Assembly: GCA_028866575.1 (NCBI GenBank)
Contig: JAGWHU010000003.1
Location: 1 to 64,000 of the forward strand
Direction of reading: 5' to 3'
Length of the DNA stretch: 64,000 nt
Origin: Candidatus Micrarchaeota archaeon
GTDB lineage: Archaea; Micrarchaeota; Micrarchaeia; Micrarchaeales; Micrarchaeaceae
The position numbers and the translations under genes were made by a program. Numbering within the stretch: the stretch's first letter is position 1; each line of letters opens with the position of its first letter. The notes below the pieces were generated by a model that worked only from the letters and a program-made list of their open reading frames with translations, made no database searches and had not been told where the DNA came from. Of this stretch, positions 7,190 through 14,831 are shown piece by piece.

Positions 7190-7522
7190 TTACCTGTAGC
7201 TCGTGTTTCCGGAAGGGGTAATTTCAGGCGACTTCGGCATGTCCTTGCTCTTAAGCTCCTTTTCGAGATTTGTTATGTTCTGGGCAATCCCGTCTATGAG
7301 CTCCTTAGCCGTATTCTTTCCTATCACGAATTCACCTACCGGCTGGCGCTTCATCATGTCAAGGAATACTATCTCTATGTAGCCGTCCTTCTCTATTTCG
7401 CCGCTCTGCGGATTCTTGAACGTCTTGACCCTCATGACTATCGCAGTGCCGTCGGCAAAAATGGGTTTCAGGCTTGAGTTGGCTATGTTCATGTTTAATT
7501 GCTCGTTTGTGGCGTTTGTCAT
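7190..7522 (-). CDS. Small archaeal protein, possibly DUF3467-like
   Basis: This 110-residue protein has the pattern LKPIFADGTAI, then GYIEIVFLDMM, PVGEFVIGKNTAKELIDGI and ITNLEKEL. This recalls DUF3467 proteins (PxFAN..., D-F-sheet, 'sp..AK.L...L'), but the match is from memory and weak. The frame extends to 7627, overlapping thyX, but the ATG at 7522 follows GGTGAGG and is the sensible start. The function is unknown. It lies downstream of thyX on the same strand with a gap of about 95 bp and may share its transcript. Confidence 0.55.
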   Translation of the reverse strand: MTNATNEQLNMNIANSSLKPIFADGTAIVMRVKTFKNPQSGEIEKDGYIEIVFLDMMKRQPVGEFVIGKNTAKELIDGIAQNITNLEKELKSKDMPKSPEITPSGNTSYR

Positions 7523-7616
7523 ATCCTCACCAATTAATATTCTTGCGCAATGCTTGTTATCGCTTGTTGCATATTCCGTTGTAGTTTGCGAAAGGCCTTT
7601 TGGGACTGCGCTGCGC

Positions 7617-8564
7617 CTATAATTCATTAATCTTCTTGACTTTGTCCAGGAATTCCATCCCTTCTCCGCTTTTCATTCTTGTGCCGTCCTCCTTGAAAAG
7701 CTTTAGCCCTGCAGTTTGAGCCGCCTCTTCCGGGGACTTGCCCCTTAATATGTTTGCCAGGGCTTTTTGCTCCAATGATGAGAAGGAAACGCCCCCGAGC
7801 CTGTAATCCTCAAAGGCCTTGTATGCTATGGGCGCTATTTTCTTCGTTATGTCCCCCATGACTTCCGCATACTGCCTTATCTCGTACTGCGCATGCGGGT
7901 CAAGCCTCAAGGAGAGGAAATGGAAAAGGTTGTGCAGGTCTATCTTCCAATACCATTCTGTATATGTGTTCAATGGCAGCAATATCCTTGCAGTCTCCCT
8001 GGCTATGCCCTTCCCCAATGCGTTTTGGTATTCAGAGTAGGAGTCCTTGCTTATCCTGTCAACCGAATTCCTAAAGGCATTGGATACATCCTCTGGAAGA
8101 ACCCCCTCCCTTCCCTGCTTGTTGCTCTTTGATTGCGGCTGTATCCTTTCCAATTCGGGAATGTCAAACCTGTCCGGCACCTCCGAATACCTTGCGGAAT
8201 ACTCGTTCACATTTGCCGTCCTGTGCCTTATCCACTGCCTTGCAACATATATCGGCATGCTCGCCACGAACTTTACCTCAACCATCTCGAATGGCGTCGT
8301 ATGCCTGTGCCTCATGAGGTACCTTATAAGCCCTGTATCATCGTTGACCGTCTTTGTGCCCTTGCCGTACGAGACTCTTGCCGCCTGCACTATTGCATCG
8401 TCGCCGCCCATGTAATCGACAAGCGCGACAAATCCGTTTTCAAGGACCTTGAACTTTTTCCCCACTATCGCATCGACTTCCGGATTAGAGTGCCTGTTCA
8501 TTTTGTCATTTTCTACGCTCCTGTTTTCCGTCAAATAGTTCACCCCAAATGCCTTGTTAATCAT
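7617..8564 (-). CDS. thyX: Flavin-dependent thymidylate synthase
   Basis: ThyX makes dTMP from dUMP using methylene-tetrahydrofolate and FADH2. The signature RHRTANVNEYSARY is at residues 113-126 of the long form (family motif RHRxxSxNExSxRY). Also visible are the FAD-contact motif RHRHTTPFE and LPLNTYTEWYWKIDLHNLFHFLSLR. At 315 residues it is longer than most ThyX proteins because of an N-terminal lead-in and a C-terminal tail of about 60 residues. A TATA-like AATAAATATT near 8570-8583 would start transcription around 8550, so the internal ATG at 8501 (MNRHSNPEV) may be the true start. GlyA, which makes its folate cofactor, is encoded nearby. Confidence 0.92.
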   Translation of the reverse strand: MINKAFGVNYLTENRSVENDKMNRHSNPEVDAIVGKKFKVLENGFVALVDYMGGDDAIVQAARVSYGKGTKTVNDDTGLIRYLMRHRHTTPFEMVEVKFVASMPIYVARQWIRHRTANVNEYSARYSEVPDRFDIPELERIQPQSKSNKQGREGVLPEDVSNAFRNSVDRISKDSYSEYQNALGKGIARETARILLPLNTYTEWYWKIDLHNLFHFLSLRLDPHAQYEIRQYAEVMGDITKKIAPIAYKAFEDYRLGGVSFSSLEQKALANILRGKSPEEAAQTAGLKLFKEDGTRMKSGEGMEFLDKVKKINEL

Positions 8565-8591
8565 TAAGGGAGGTAATATTTATTATTATTC

Positions 8592-9617
8592 CTAGATGCA
8601 TGCGATGTCCTTGAACGAATGAAGCTGCATGCCTACCTCGTCGCTGGAGTTGAATACCTCTATCCTTACGTGGCCCTCCTCAGCCTTTGCAAGAAGCTGC
8701 TGCACCGCACTGTCGCCGAGCATGTTGTCGTTCACGAATACGGTGTTGGCCTCCATGTTGTCAAGCGCTATGCTTACGTTGTCGAGCCCGTATTTCGACT
8801 TGCCTGTGCTCAGGTTTACGAGGAACTCCTCTATTAGCTTGAATTCATCGCGTATGCGCTCCCGCTCCAGGATTCGCGCGAACCTGTCGCTCTTGATCAG
8901 CTCGTAAACCCCGGAGCGCTCGGAGTTGCTTATGCTCTCGAAAAACAGGCGCTTGCCTATCTTCTTGAGCATCCCGTTTGATTCCCCGTATGCCTTCACG
9001 TCATCCTTTGTGAACCCCGGCCCGGCTATCACCACGGTATCAACGACCATCCCCCTTGCCATTTCTATTATGTCCTCGTAATACTTCCTCTGCTGATCGT
9101 TGAAGTCCTTTGGGCTCATCCTCTTGCTCAGCCTGCTGTATATCTCGTTCCTGAATTCAAGGCCATAGCCGAGCAGATAAGCTGGCAGCGCCTTCTCGTC
9201 GTCAAGCACTATTATCCCCAGCCTGGGCCTCTTCGAGTCGGAAACAGCATTGCGCACCACGTCCATTATGTAGTTGTGCCACTCGCCCTTCAGTATCTCG
9301 AATACGTCCCCCGGGGCTATGTTGAGGGTGTGGTAGCTGTTTATCTTCACGTACTCAAGCGGCTTCCCCTCCAGTATCTTGCCCAGTATCCTGAGCCTTC
9401 CTGCGTCCTTGTCCAGCTCCGTCTTCTCCACGCGGAGTGTTATCACCACCTTCTTCAGCTCGCCCTTGTCGCTTTCGCTGGACCTGAACTTCCTCTCGCT
9501 TTCCGACTTCACGATGTCGTTTGCGAATATTATGCGCTGCGCCGTCCACAGGTCCTCGAGCGTGTCCACCCTGAGCTTGAGCGAGCCAACATTCTCGTAG
9601 AATTTAACTATCCTCAT
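8592..9617 (-). CDS. pelA: Pelota (Dom34) ribosome-rescue factor
   Basis: Archaeal pelota enters stalled ribosomes with aEF1A or the Hbs1 equivalent and, with ABCE1, splits them. The 341-residue protein has the three-domain plan of the family: a Sm-like N-terminal domain (MRIVKFYENVGSLKLRVDTLEDLW...), an eRF1-like central domain with VVIAGPGFTKDDVKAY, and a C-terminal domain containing ALDNMEANTVFVNDNML. The central domain lacks the GGQ of release factors, as expected for pelota. The ATG at 9617 (MRIVKFYE) is chosen over one three codons earlier. It lies just upstream of thyX on the same strand. aRF1 is encoded elsewhere in the window. Confidence 0.93.
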   Translation of the reverse strand: MRIVKFYENVGSLKLRVDTLEDLWTAQRIIFANDIVKSESERKFRSSESDKGELKKVVITLRVEKTELDKDAGRLRILGKILEGKPLEYVKINSYHTLNIAPGDVFEILKGEWHNYIMDVVRNAVSDSKRPRLGIIVLDDEKALPAYLLGYGLEFRNEIYSRLSKRMSPKDFNDQQRKYYEDIIEMARGMVVDTVVIAGPGFTKDDVKAYGESNGMLKKIGKRLFFESISNSERSGVYELIKSDRFARILERERIRDEFKLIEEFLVNLSTGKSKYGLDNVSIALDNMEANTVFVNDNMLGDSAVQQLLAKAEEGHVRIEVFNSSDEVGMQLHSFKDIACI

Positions 9618-9733
9618 ACAATGCACTGAAGGTACAACATAAGTATGAAGATGAAAGATTTAGTAATTGGTATGGTGGTGCATAACCAGCCCTACGCAAT
9701 TGCTGAAATGTAAAAAGGATAAGAAAAGGGCTG

Positions 9734-9982
9734 TCAGGCTGAATTCCAATGCCCTTTCGATGACTGTTTGCTTGCCGACTTCATGCCTGCAAAGTGCAGC
9801 TCGTTTCTCTCCTCGCTTCTCCTGTTTGCCTTCCTGAGAGACTTTTCTATGCTCTGCTCTACAAGCACCTCGATCTCGGCATTTTCTATCTGCCTGAGCA
9901 TGTTCCTCCTTACCGTCTGTGCCTTGTGCTCTCTGTTGCTATTTTCGATATCTGATGCCTTTATTTTTCTTTCTTGTTCCAT
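9734..9982 (-). CDS. Small charged helical protein, unknown
   Basis: This 82-residue protein is rich in Glu, Arg, Lys, Gln and Ser. Residues 1-60 look like a continuous amphipathic helix or coiled coil (RRNMLRQIENAEIEVLVEQS). I do not recognise a family. Support for a real gene: an excellent minus-strand TATA box (GTATATATATC, about 10010-10020) sits about 27 bp before a predicted start near 9987, giving a leaderless or nearly leaderless message at the ATG. It stands alone between pelA and the LUD gene. Confidence 0.45.
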   Translation of the reverse strand: MEQERKIKASDIENSNREHKAQTVRRNMLRQIENAEIEVLVEQSIEKSLRKANRRSEERNELHFAGMKSASKQSSKGHWNSA

Positions 9983-10102
9983 GATATCATCGTAGATAAA
10001 CCTGTCTAACTAGATATATATACCTTTTCAACGCTTCATGAAACGGTATTTAATTGCCATTGCAGCTCAGGCGCTAGGATGAACCGTTTCCATCAGTCGC
10101 GA

Positions 10103-10711
10103 CTAAAAACCCAGCAATTCCTTGACAAAGATAAGCTTTATCCTTCCCGGCCTTTCCCTGTTGAATATGAGGATCTTCGCCACGGTGCTTCCCTGCATCC
10201 CATATGCCTTCCTTACCCTGTCGTTCTCCATGGGTAGCGAACGCTCGTATATTCTCTTGAATGCATCGTCAAGGTTTTTCACTATCTTCTGCGTTCCAAC
10301 AACCCATATGACGTTCTTGGCGCCGAACACATACGGCGCAAGCTGGCTGCCCGAAGCCGAGGCTATGACCACCTCCCCTTTCTCTGTGACGGCATGCACG
10401 CTTCCAACTACGTACTCCGGACTGAGGCTCCTCCTCCTGGCCTCCGCCCTTTCGCTTGCGTCATTTATCCCCCTTGCCTTTTTCCCTATATCCTCATAGT
10501 CGCCGCTTTCTGAAATCGCCTTTGTCGCGCCTATCTCCCTAAGGGTGATGGACGTGGCGTGAAATACCTCCGACCCCTTCGGTATCAGTCCAATAAGCCT
10601 GTTCCTCGCCTCTTCGCCGTTCTCCACAGCTGTCGCATCAATCCCGTTGCCGTTTAGCGCCTTGATCGTCCTTTCCAGTTGCTCCTCCCCTGCCAGTTCA
10701 ACCCATTCCAT
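10103..10711 (-). CDS. LUD-domain protein (LutC/DUF162 family)
   Basis: This 202-residue protein matches the LUD domain found in LutB/LutC lactate-utilisation proteins and in many free-standing archaeal proteins. Characteristic segments are NGIDATAVENGEEAR, the GSEVFHATSITLREIG strand-loop, AVTEKGEVVIASASGSQLAPYVFGAKNVIWVVG and a basic C-terminus. No LutA or LutB partner is present here, so lactate oxidation is not implied. The ATG at 10711 follows a perfect GAGGTGA ribosome site. A palindrome covers its promoter (see 10761-10778). It lies 100 bp downstream of glyA on the same strand. Confidence 0.8.
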   Translation of the reverse strand: MEWVELAGEEQLERTIKALNGNGIDATAVENGEEARNRLIGLIPKGSEVFHATSITLREIGATKAISESGDYEDIGKKARGINDASERAEARRRSLSPEYVVGSVHAVTEKGEVVIASASGSQLAPYVFGAKNVIWVVGTQKIVKNLDDAFKRIYERSLPMENDRVRKAYGMQGSTVAKILIFNRERPGRIKLIFVKELLGF

Positions 10712-10760
10712 TGCCTCACCTCTCGTTGCTGATTATATTACTGCAGCAAAATACTTAAAT

Positions 10761-10778
10761 ATATAGGATGTCCTATAT
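10761..10778. promoter_or_regulatory. Palindromic operator candidate at the LUD promoter
   Basis: ATATAGGA and TCCTATAT form perfect 8-bp half-sites around a two-base centre. The minus-strand TATA box of the LUD gene (CCTATATATTTAAG, about 10754-10767) overlaps the left half. A dimeric regulator bound here would block TBP, so this is a plausible repressor site. Confidence 0.45.
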
Positions 10779-10810
10779 TTATTGCATGCATGGTGAAGCC
10801 CTTGGTTCTG

Positions 10811-12157
10811 CTACAGTTTTAGCCCTTTATACAGCGGAAACGCATCGCAAAGCTCCCTGACCTTAACCCTTGTCTGCCTTATTCCCTTGTCGGATTTTAC
10901 CTTTTTGTGGAACGCTTCCATGTACTTGCGCCTTGCCTCCTTGTCTTCAGGGAGCGAATAGTCCTTCACTTTCTTTATTGTATCTGCGATAAGCCCGGCT
11001 ATCGCCATCATCTGCTCCTCCTTCATGCCCCTTGAGGTGATCGCCGGAGTTCCTAGCCTTATGCCGCTCGGATAGAACGGGCTCGATTGCTCGTTAGGTA
11101 TCGTGTTCTTGTTTACAACTATACCTGCCGCATTCAGCGCCTCCTGGCCGAATATACCCTTGCCCTTCCCAAAGGGTGTCAAATCTATGAGCATCATGTG
11201 GTTGTCCGTGCCGCCTGTCACAAGGCTCAATCCGCTGCCCATAAGCCCGTCCGCAAGCGCCCTTGAATTTTTAACTATCTGCGATGCGTATTCCTTGAAT
11301 TCAGGCCTTGACGCCTCCAGCAACGCGACCGCAAGAGCTGCAGTCACGTTGTCATGCGGCCCTCCCTGCAATCCCGGGAATACCGTCCTGTCTATCTTGT
11401 TTGCCAGTTCGGGATCCTTACTTAGGCCTTTCCCTGTAATCATTATCATTGCGCCCCTCGGGCCCCGCAGCGTCTTGTGCGTTGTCGAGGTTATCACATG
11501 TGCATATTCCACCGGGCTGCCATGGACTTTTCCCGCAACCAAGCCCGCTATGTGCGATATGTCAGCGGCAAGATAGGCCCCTGAACTATCCGCAATCTCG
11601 CCGAACTCCTTGAACGGAAGCTCCCTTGCGTATGCGGTAGCGCCTATCCATATGAGCTTCGGCCTGCTCTCCATCGCAAGCTTCCTTGCCTCGTCAATGT
11701 CTATGTATCCGTCGGCCTTTACGTGATAGGGTACGCTTTTGAAGAATTCCCCAGTGACGCTTGTCTTCCATCCATGGGTGAGATGCCCCCCATCGGTCAG
11801 ATTCAGCCCCATGATTGTGTCCCCCGGCTTGCACAGCGCCGCGTATACTGCAAAATTGGCCGGGGATCCCGAATAAGGCTGCACGTTCACGTGTGGAACA
11901 CCGAAAAGCGCCTTTGCCCTCTCTATCGCAATGCTTTCTATATTGTCGATGAACTCGTTGCCGCCATAGTACCTCCTTTTCGGATAGCCTTCAGAGTACT
12001 TGTTGTTCAGGACTGTGCCAAGCGCGCTTATCACGTTTATGCTTGCGAAGTTCTCGGATGGTATCATCTCGAGTGAATCCCGCTGCCTCTTGAGCTCATC
12101 CTTTATCGACTTGTAAACTTCGGGATCGTCCCTCTTCAGATTTCTTAGTGTTCCCAT
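10811..12157 (-). CDS. glyA: Serine hydroxymethyltransferase
   Basis: This 448-residue PLP enzyme interconverts serine and glycine with tetrahydrofolate or an archaeal pterin. Motifs: EMIPSENFAS near the N-terminus, YSEGYPKRRYYGG, the PLP lysine in STTHKTLRGPRGA, FPGLQGGPHDN and the C-terminal SGIRLGTPAITSRGM. Length is normal. The frame begins with a TTG at 12172, but the minus-strand TATA (about 12191-12203) predicts a transcript start near 12170, so the ATG at 12157 is preferred. It supplies one-carbon units for ThyX encoded to its left. Confidence 0.94.
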   Translation of the reverse strand: MGTLRNLKRDDPEVYKSIKDELKRQRDSLEMIPSENFASINVISALGTVLNNKYSEGYPKRRYYGGNEFIDNIESIAIERAKALFGVPHVNVQPYSGSPANFAVYAALCKPGDTIMGLNLTDGGHLTHGWKTSVTGEFFKSVPYHVKADGYIDIDEARKLAMESRPKLIWIGATAYARELPFKEFGEIADSSGAYLAADISHIAGLVAGKVHGSPVEYAHVITSTTHKTLRGPRGAMIMITGKGLSKDPELANKIDRTVFPGLQGGPHDNVTAALAVALLEASRPEFKEYASQIVKNSRALADGLMGSGLSLVTGGTDNHMMLIDLTPFGKGKGIFGQEALNAAGIVVNKNTIPNEQSSPFYPSGIRLGTPAITSRGMKEEQMMAIAGLIADTIKKVKDYSLPEDKEARRKYMEAFHKKVKSDKGIRQTRVKVRELCDAFPLYKGLKL

Positions 12158-12190
12158 TGGCTTTGCCCCCAACTACAGCTTAGAAATTAA

Positions 12191-12203
12191 GATTTAAATA
12201 CTA
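12191..12203. promoter_or_regulatory. Symmetric TATA box shared by divergent glyA and DedA genes
   Basis: GATTTAAATACT reads as a TATA box in both directions. It is about 26 bp from the DedA ATG at 12222, giving a leaderless message. In the other direction it is about 27 bp from 12170, giving a 13-base leader for glyA. Confidence 0.4.
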
Positions 12204-12221
12204 TTAGATAAAAGAAATATC

Positions 12222-12872
12222 ATGTTCCTTTTGGGCATAGTTGGATTCCTAAGCTCGCTTATATTCAATTCGTACGGCGCGATAAACGCATTCATAAAGG
12301 TATACGGCTACGTCGCAATATTCGTGCTCATGGCGCTTGAGAGCTCTACCATACCAGTTCCTAGCGAGGTCGTGCTTCCGCTTGCGGGGGCATTCGCAGC
12401 AAACGGCACCCTTAATTTCTACATGGCGCTTCTTGCCAGCGTATTGGGCAGCATTGTGGGAACAATGGTGGACTACGCGATCGGATACGTAATAGGCAAG
12501 GACATAGTGTACAAGCACCTGAAGCTGTTCCACGTGAAAAAGGAAACGCTTGATAGCTTTGATTCGTGGTTCGAGAAGAACGGCGTTGCTGCGGTATTCC
12601 TGACAAGGCTTGTCCCTGTAGTCAGGACCGTAATAAACTTCCCTGCAGGTTTCGCGAGGATGAACCTCAAGGAGTTCCTCGCATACACTGTCGCAGGGAT
12701 AGTTGTCTGGGACGTGGTATTGATGGCGTTCGGCTATTACGTGCTGTCCGTGCACAACGCGACAATAATACTGGCAGGAATCGGCGTATTCGCTATACTG
12801 CTTTACATAATATACAGGTACACTATGGGCAAGATGAAAAAGCATACAGGGGATAAGGTCAGTCCTTCCTGA
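12222..12872 (+). CDS. DedA/VTT-domain membrane protein
   Basis: This 216-residue protein has about five hydrophobic segments, including re-entrant ones. It contains the DedA signatures: ESSTIPVPSEVVLPLAG with the acidic residue and prolines in the first re-entrant loop, and FLTRLVPVVRTVINFPAGFARM with the essential arginines. DedA proteins include flippases that return polyprenyl phosphate carriers across the membrane. In this glycan-rich organism recycling of dolichyl phosphate is a reasonable guess. Its 3' end overlaps the convergent neighbour by 14 bp. Confidence 0.88.
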   Translation: MFLLGIVGFLSSLIFNSYGAINAFIKVYGYVAIFVLMALESSTIPVPSEVVLPLAGAFAANGTLNFYMALLASVLGSIVGTMVDYAIGYVIGKDIVYKHLKLFHVKKETLDSFDSWFEKNGVAAVFLTRLVPVVRTVINFPAGFARMNLKEFLAYTVAGIVVWDVVLMAFGYYVLSVHNATIILAGIGVFAILLYIIYRYTMGKMKKHTGDKVSPS

Positions 12873-13686
12873 GCATCGGACCATTGATCTCTTTCCGCTT
12901 CATTTTTTCTAGCAAGCCCACAAGGTCGTCCTTTGTTATCCCCAGTTTCGGCACAGAGCTTGAGGCGCTTCCAACGCTTCCCGCATTTATGAAATACTCC
13001 ACTATGTCCAGGGATATCCTCTTCCTGTCGTCCTCTTCGGGCCCGAATGTCTGCAATGTGAATGCCACGATGTTCATCTTGGACTCGTGGTTTATGTGCG
13101 TGTTCCTTGCAAGAGCCATGAGCCCGGTAGACAGCGCATCTGTGCCTTCCCTGCCGGTGCGCGGCATGCCGAACTTGTCGAATGCAAGCGCTGCGGTTTC
13201 CGCATCCTTGGTCCTTCCGTTGCCTATAAGGTGCGCAGCCCCGTTGACTACGCGTACCTTCACCTTGCTTCCATCGGCGTAGCCCGCTACTATGTACGCC
13301 TCCTTGACGTATCCTGACTTCACCAAATTCTCAACGCTGTCAAGTGCCACGTCCTCTATATCCCTGCCAGAGGTTTTTGATATCTTCCTAAGCTCCTCTG
13401 CCTCTTTGAGCTTGCGTGCGCTGAACAGCATACCGATCGCGACTTTCTGCATGTTTCTCGTTTTGTCATCGTCGAGTTCCAGTTCGGTGCGTATATTGCC
13501 TATCAGGGAGTTTATCCTCTCGGCACTCAACCTTGTGCAAACCTTTTTCAGGGTTTCCAGTTTTTTCTTGTAGCTTTCGCTCTCCTGCGATTCCTTCACC
13601 TTGCCGTAGCCGTAGCTGACTATCGTGTCAAACGCCTCCCTTGCGCTCAGCAGCTTGTCCTTTTTCCTGCTATTTTCCTTATCCAT
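12859..13686 (-). CDS. Helical protein of unknown function
   Basis: This 275-residue soluble protein is mostly helical, with a charged N-terminus (MDKENSRKKDKLLSAREAF) and repeated helix pairs such as VENLVKSGYVKEAYIVAGYA and AETAALAFDKFGM. These look like degenerate TPR or HEAT-type repeats. I do not recognise a family. A minus-strand TATA-like AAAATATATTTT precedes the ATG. It overlaps the convergent DedA gene by 14 bp. A scaffold role would fit the repeats but is a guess. Confidence 0.55.
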   Translation of the reverse strand: MDKENSRKKDKLLSAREAFDTIVSYGYGKVKESQESESYKKKLETLKKVCTRLSAERINSLIGNIRTELELDDDKTRNMQKVAIGMLFSARKLKEAEELRKISKTSGRDIEDVALDSVENLVKSGYVKEAYIVAGYADGSKVKVRVVNGAAHLIGNGRTKDAETAALAFDKFGMPRTGREGTDALSTGLMALARNTHINHESKMNIVAFTLQTFGPEEDDRKRISLDIVEYFINAGSVGSASSSVPKLGITKDDLVGLLEKMKRKEINGPMLRKD

Positions 13687-13844
13687 CTTTTATCACTAGG
13701 TGGCACTGTTGCATTAAAATATATTTTATGCATCCAAGGAGATATTTATAGTTTCGTTTGCAGGCGTTGCAAAAAATGCGCCGTTTTATTCCTATAAAGG
13801 GTTCGCGGGTTGCCTTTCTCCGGGCAAGGCACGAAAAGTATAGG

Positions 13845-13857
13845 TATTTATAAAAAT
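13845..13857 (+). promoter_or_regulatory. TATA box upstream of the C/D box sRNA
   Basis: TATTTATAAAAAT has its centre about 26 bp before position 13876, exactly where the guide RNA's box C begins. It may drive both the sRNA and the nuclease-AlaRS operon that follows. Confidence 0.45.
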
Positions 13858-13873
13858 GCTGTGCCAATAGCTA

Positions 13874-13935
13874 TAAGTGATGATTGAGGTAATCGCTGAG
13901 CTATTAGCTATGAAGACAAGTAGGCGGGCTGATAT
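13874..13935 (+). ncRNA. Candidate C/D box guide sRNA
   Basis: The order and spacing match an archaeal C/D box methylation guide: box C GTGATGA (13877-13883), a 12-base guide, box D' CTGA (13896-13899), a 10-base linker, box C' ATGAAGA (13910-13916, one mismatch to RTGATGA), a 12-base guide, box D CTGA (13929-13932). Both guide spacers are exactly 12 bases, the archaeal norm. A TATA box is correctly placed upstream. The guides would pair with CGATTACCTCAA and CCCGCCTACTTG; I cannot name the target sites. The terminal stem is weak. It lies in the 278-bp gap before the nuclease gene and may be processed from that message. Confidence 0.55.
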
Positions 13936-13964
13936 CTTCCTGCAAGTATTGCGCGGGGTGTGAC

Positions 13965-14831
13965 ATGAGCGTATTGAGTGAGCTGCACAAGACAAACATA
14001 AGGGTATCCGACATCGCCTCCCAATACTGGTGCGAGCGCCAGATGGAATACAACTACAGGTACGGGCAGAAGATAACCAGCGAGATAAAGGAGGGCAAGA
14101 CCATACACGAGGAGCTCGAGAATGAGGTCAACGTGCCCATAATACTGCAGCCCAAGAGCTATGCGGATGCCCTTTACAAGAGGGTATACACAAGCCTCGT
14201 GGCAATCAGGGCGCTGAAGGACAACAAGAAGACCAGGGAGATACAGCTCTACGGCTCCATAGGCGGCTATACGATAGTCGGGAAGATGGACCAGCTGGAG
14301 CTCAAGGACGGGAAGGTCGCCATATCCGAGGACAAGACCAGGGCCAACGGGAACGTACCCTCTGACGCGCAGCAATTGATTCACAGGATACAGCTCATGG
14401 TTTACAGGAAGCTGCTCGGGGACCTGACGGAGGGGCATTACGGATACAGCAACTTCGAGGTGGCGTACCACGTAAGGGCATTGAAGCTCACCGACGAGTT
14501 CAAGAGGCAGCTGGAGGCAATAAACGTGGACAGGTCACTGCAGGAAATACAGCCCATGTCCGTTGAGTTCTTCAATTCCATAAGGTCCATAGGCGCCATA
14601 AGCGACACCCTGTACGTGCGCTACATAAACCAGTTCACCGGCAAGAGCATAAAGTCCCAGTCCTTCGAATACAAGGAGGGGGAGATGGACGGCATAATAA
14701 GGTACATACTTAAATACTGGAACGGAGAAAGGGAATCGATGCCTGTTCCTGAGAACGAAAAATGGAAATGCAGGTTCTGCATGTTCTTCGGAAAGGAGTG
14801 CAAGGTATGGTGGGATCAGAAGGCGTTGTGA
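13965..14831 (+). CDS. Cas4/EXO5-like PD-(D/E)XK nuclease with Fe-S cysteines
   Basis: This 288-residue protein has the layout of the Cas4/Exonuclease V group. One cysteine is near the N-terminus (Cys23 in YWCERQMEY), then His48, Asp109 in GKMDQLEL, a Glu122-x-Lys124 motif, the helix motif QLMVYRKLL with Gln143, and three C-terminal cysteines (Cys269, Cys272, Cys279). The four Cys would bind a 4Fe-4S cluster. Family members are single-strand exonucleases in DNA repair or CRISPR adaptation. No cas gene or repeat array is in the window, so a repair role is more likely. Its TGA overlaps the ATG of alaS by one base, which couples the two. Confidence 0.75.
   Translation: MSVLSELHKTNIRVSDIASQYWCERQMEYNYRYGQKITSEIKEGKTIHEELENEVNVPIILQPKSYADALYKRVYTSLVAIRALKDNKKTREIQLYGSIGGYTIVGKMDQLELKDGKVAISEDKTRANGNVPSDAQQLIHRIQLMVYRKLLGDLTEGHYGYSNFEVAYHVRALKLTDEFKRQLEAINVDRSLQEIQPMSVEFFNSIRSIGAISDTLYVRYINQFTGKSIKSQSFEYKEGEMDGIIRYILKYWNGERESMPVPENEKWKCRFCMFFGKECKVWWDQKAL

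Noticed and set aside
10040-10090. GAAACGG/CCGTTTC inverted repeat with a 37-base interval, and a CTGATGG...CTGA pair on the other strand
   Set aside because: Loop too long for a confident hairpin, and the box C/D spacing does not fit a guide RNA.
13908-14471. 187-codon minus-strand frame opposite the Cas4/EXO5-like gene
   Set aside because: Leu/Val/Tyr-rich shadow of the well-supported plus-strand gene.
13965-14831. Cas4 as evidence for a CRISPR locus
   Set aside because: No spaced repeats or other cas genes are seen; the EXO5-like reading fits better.
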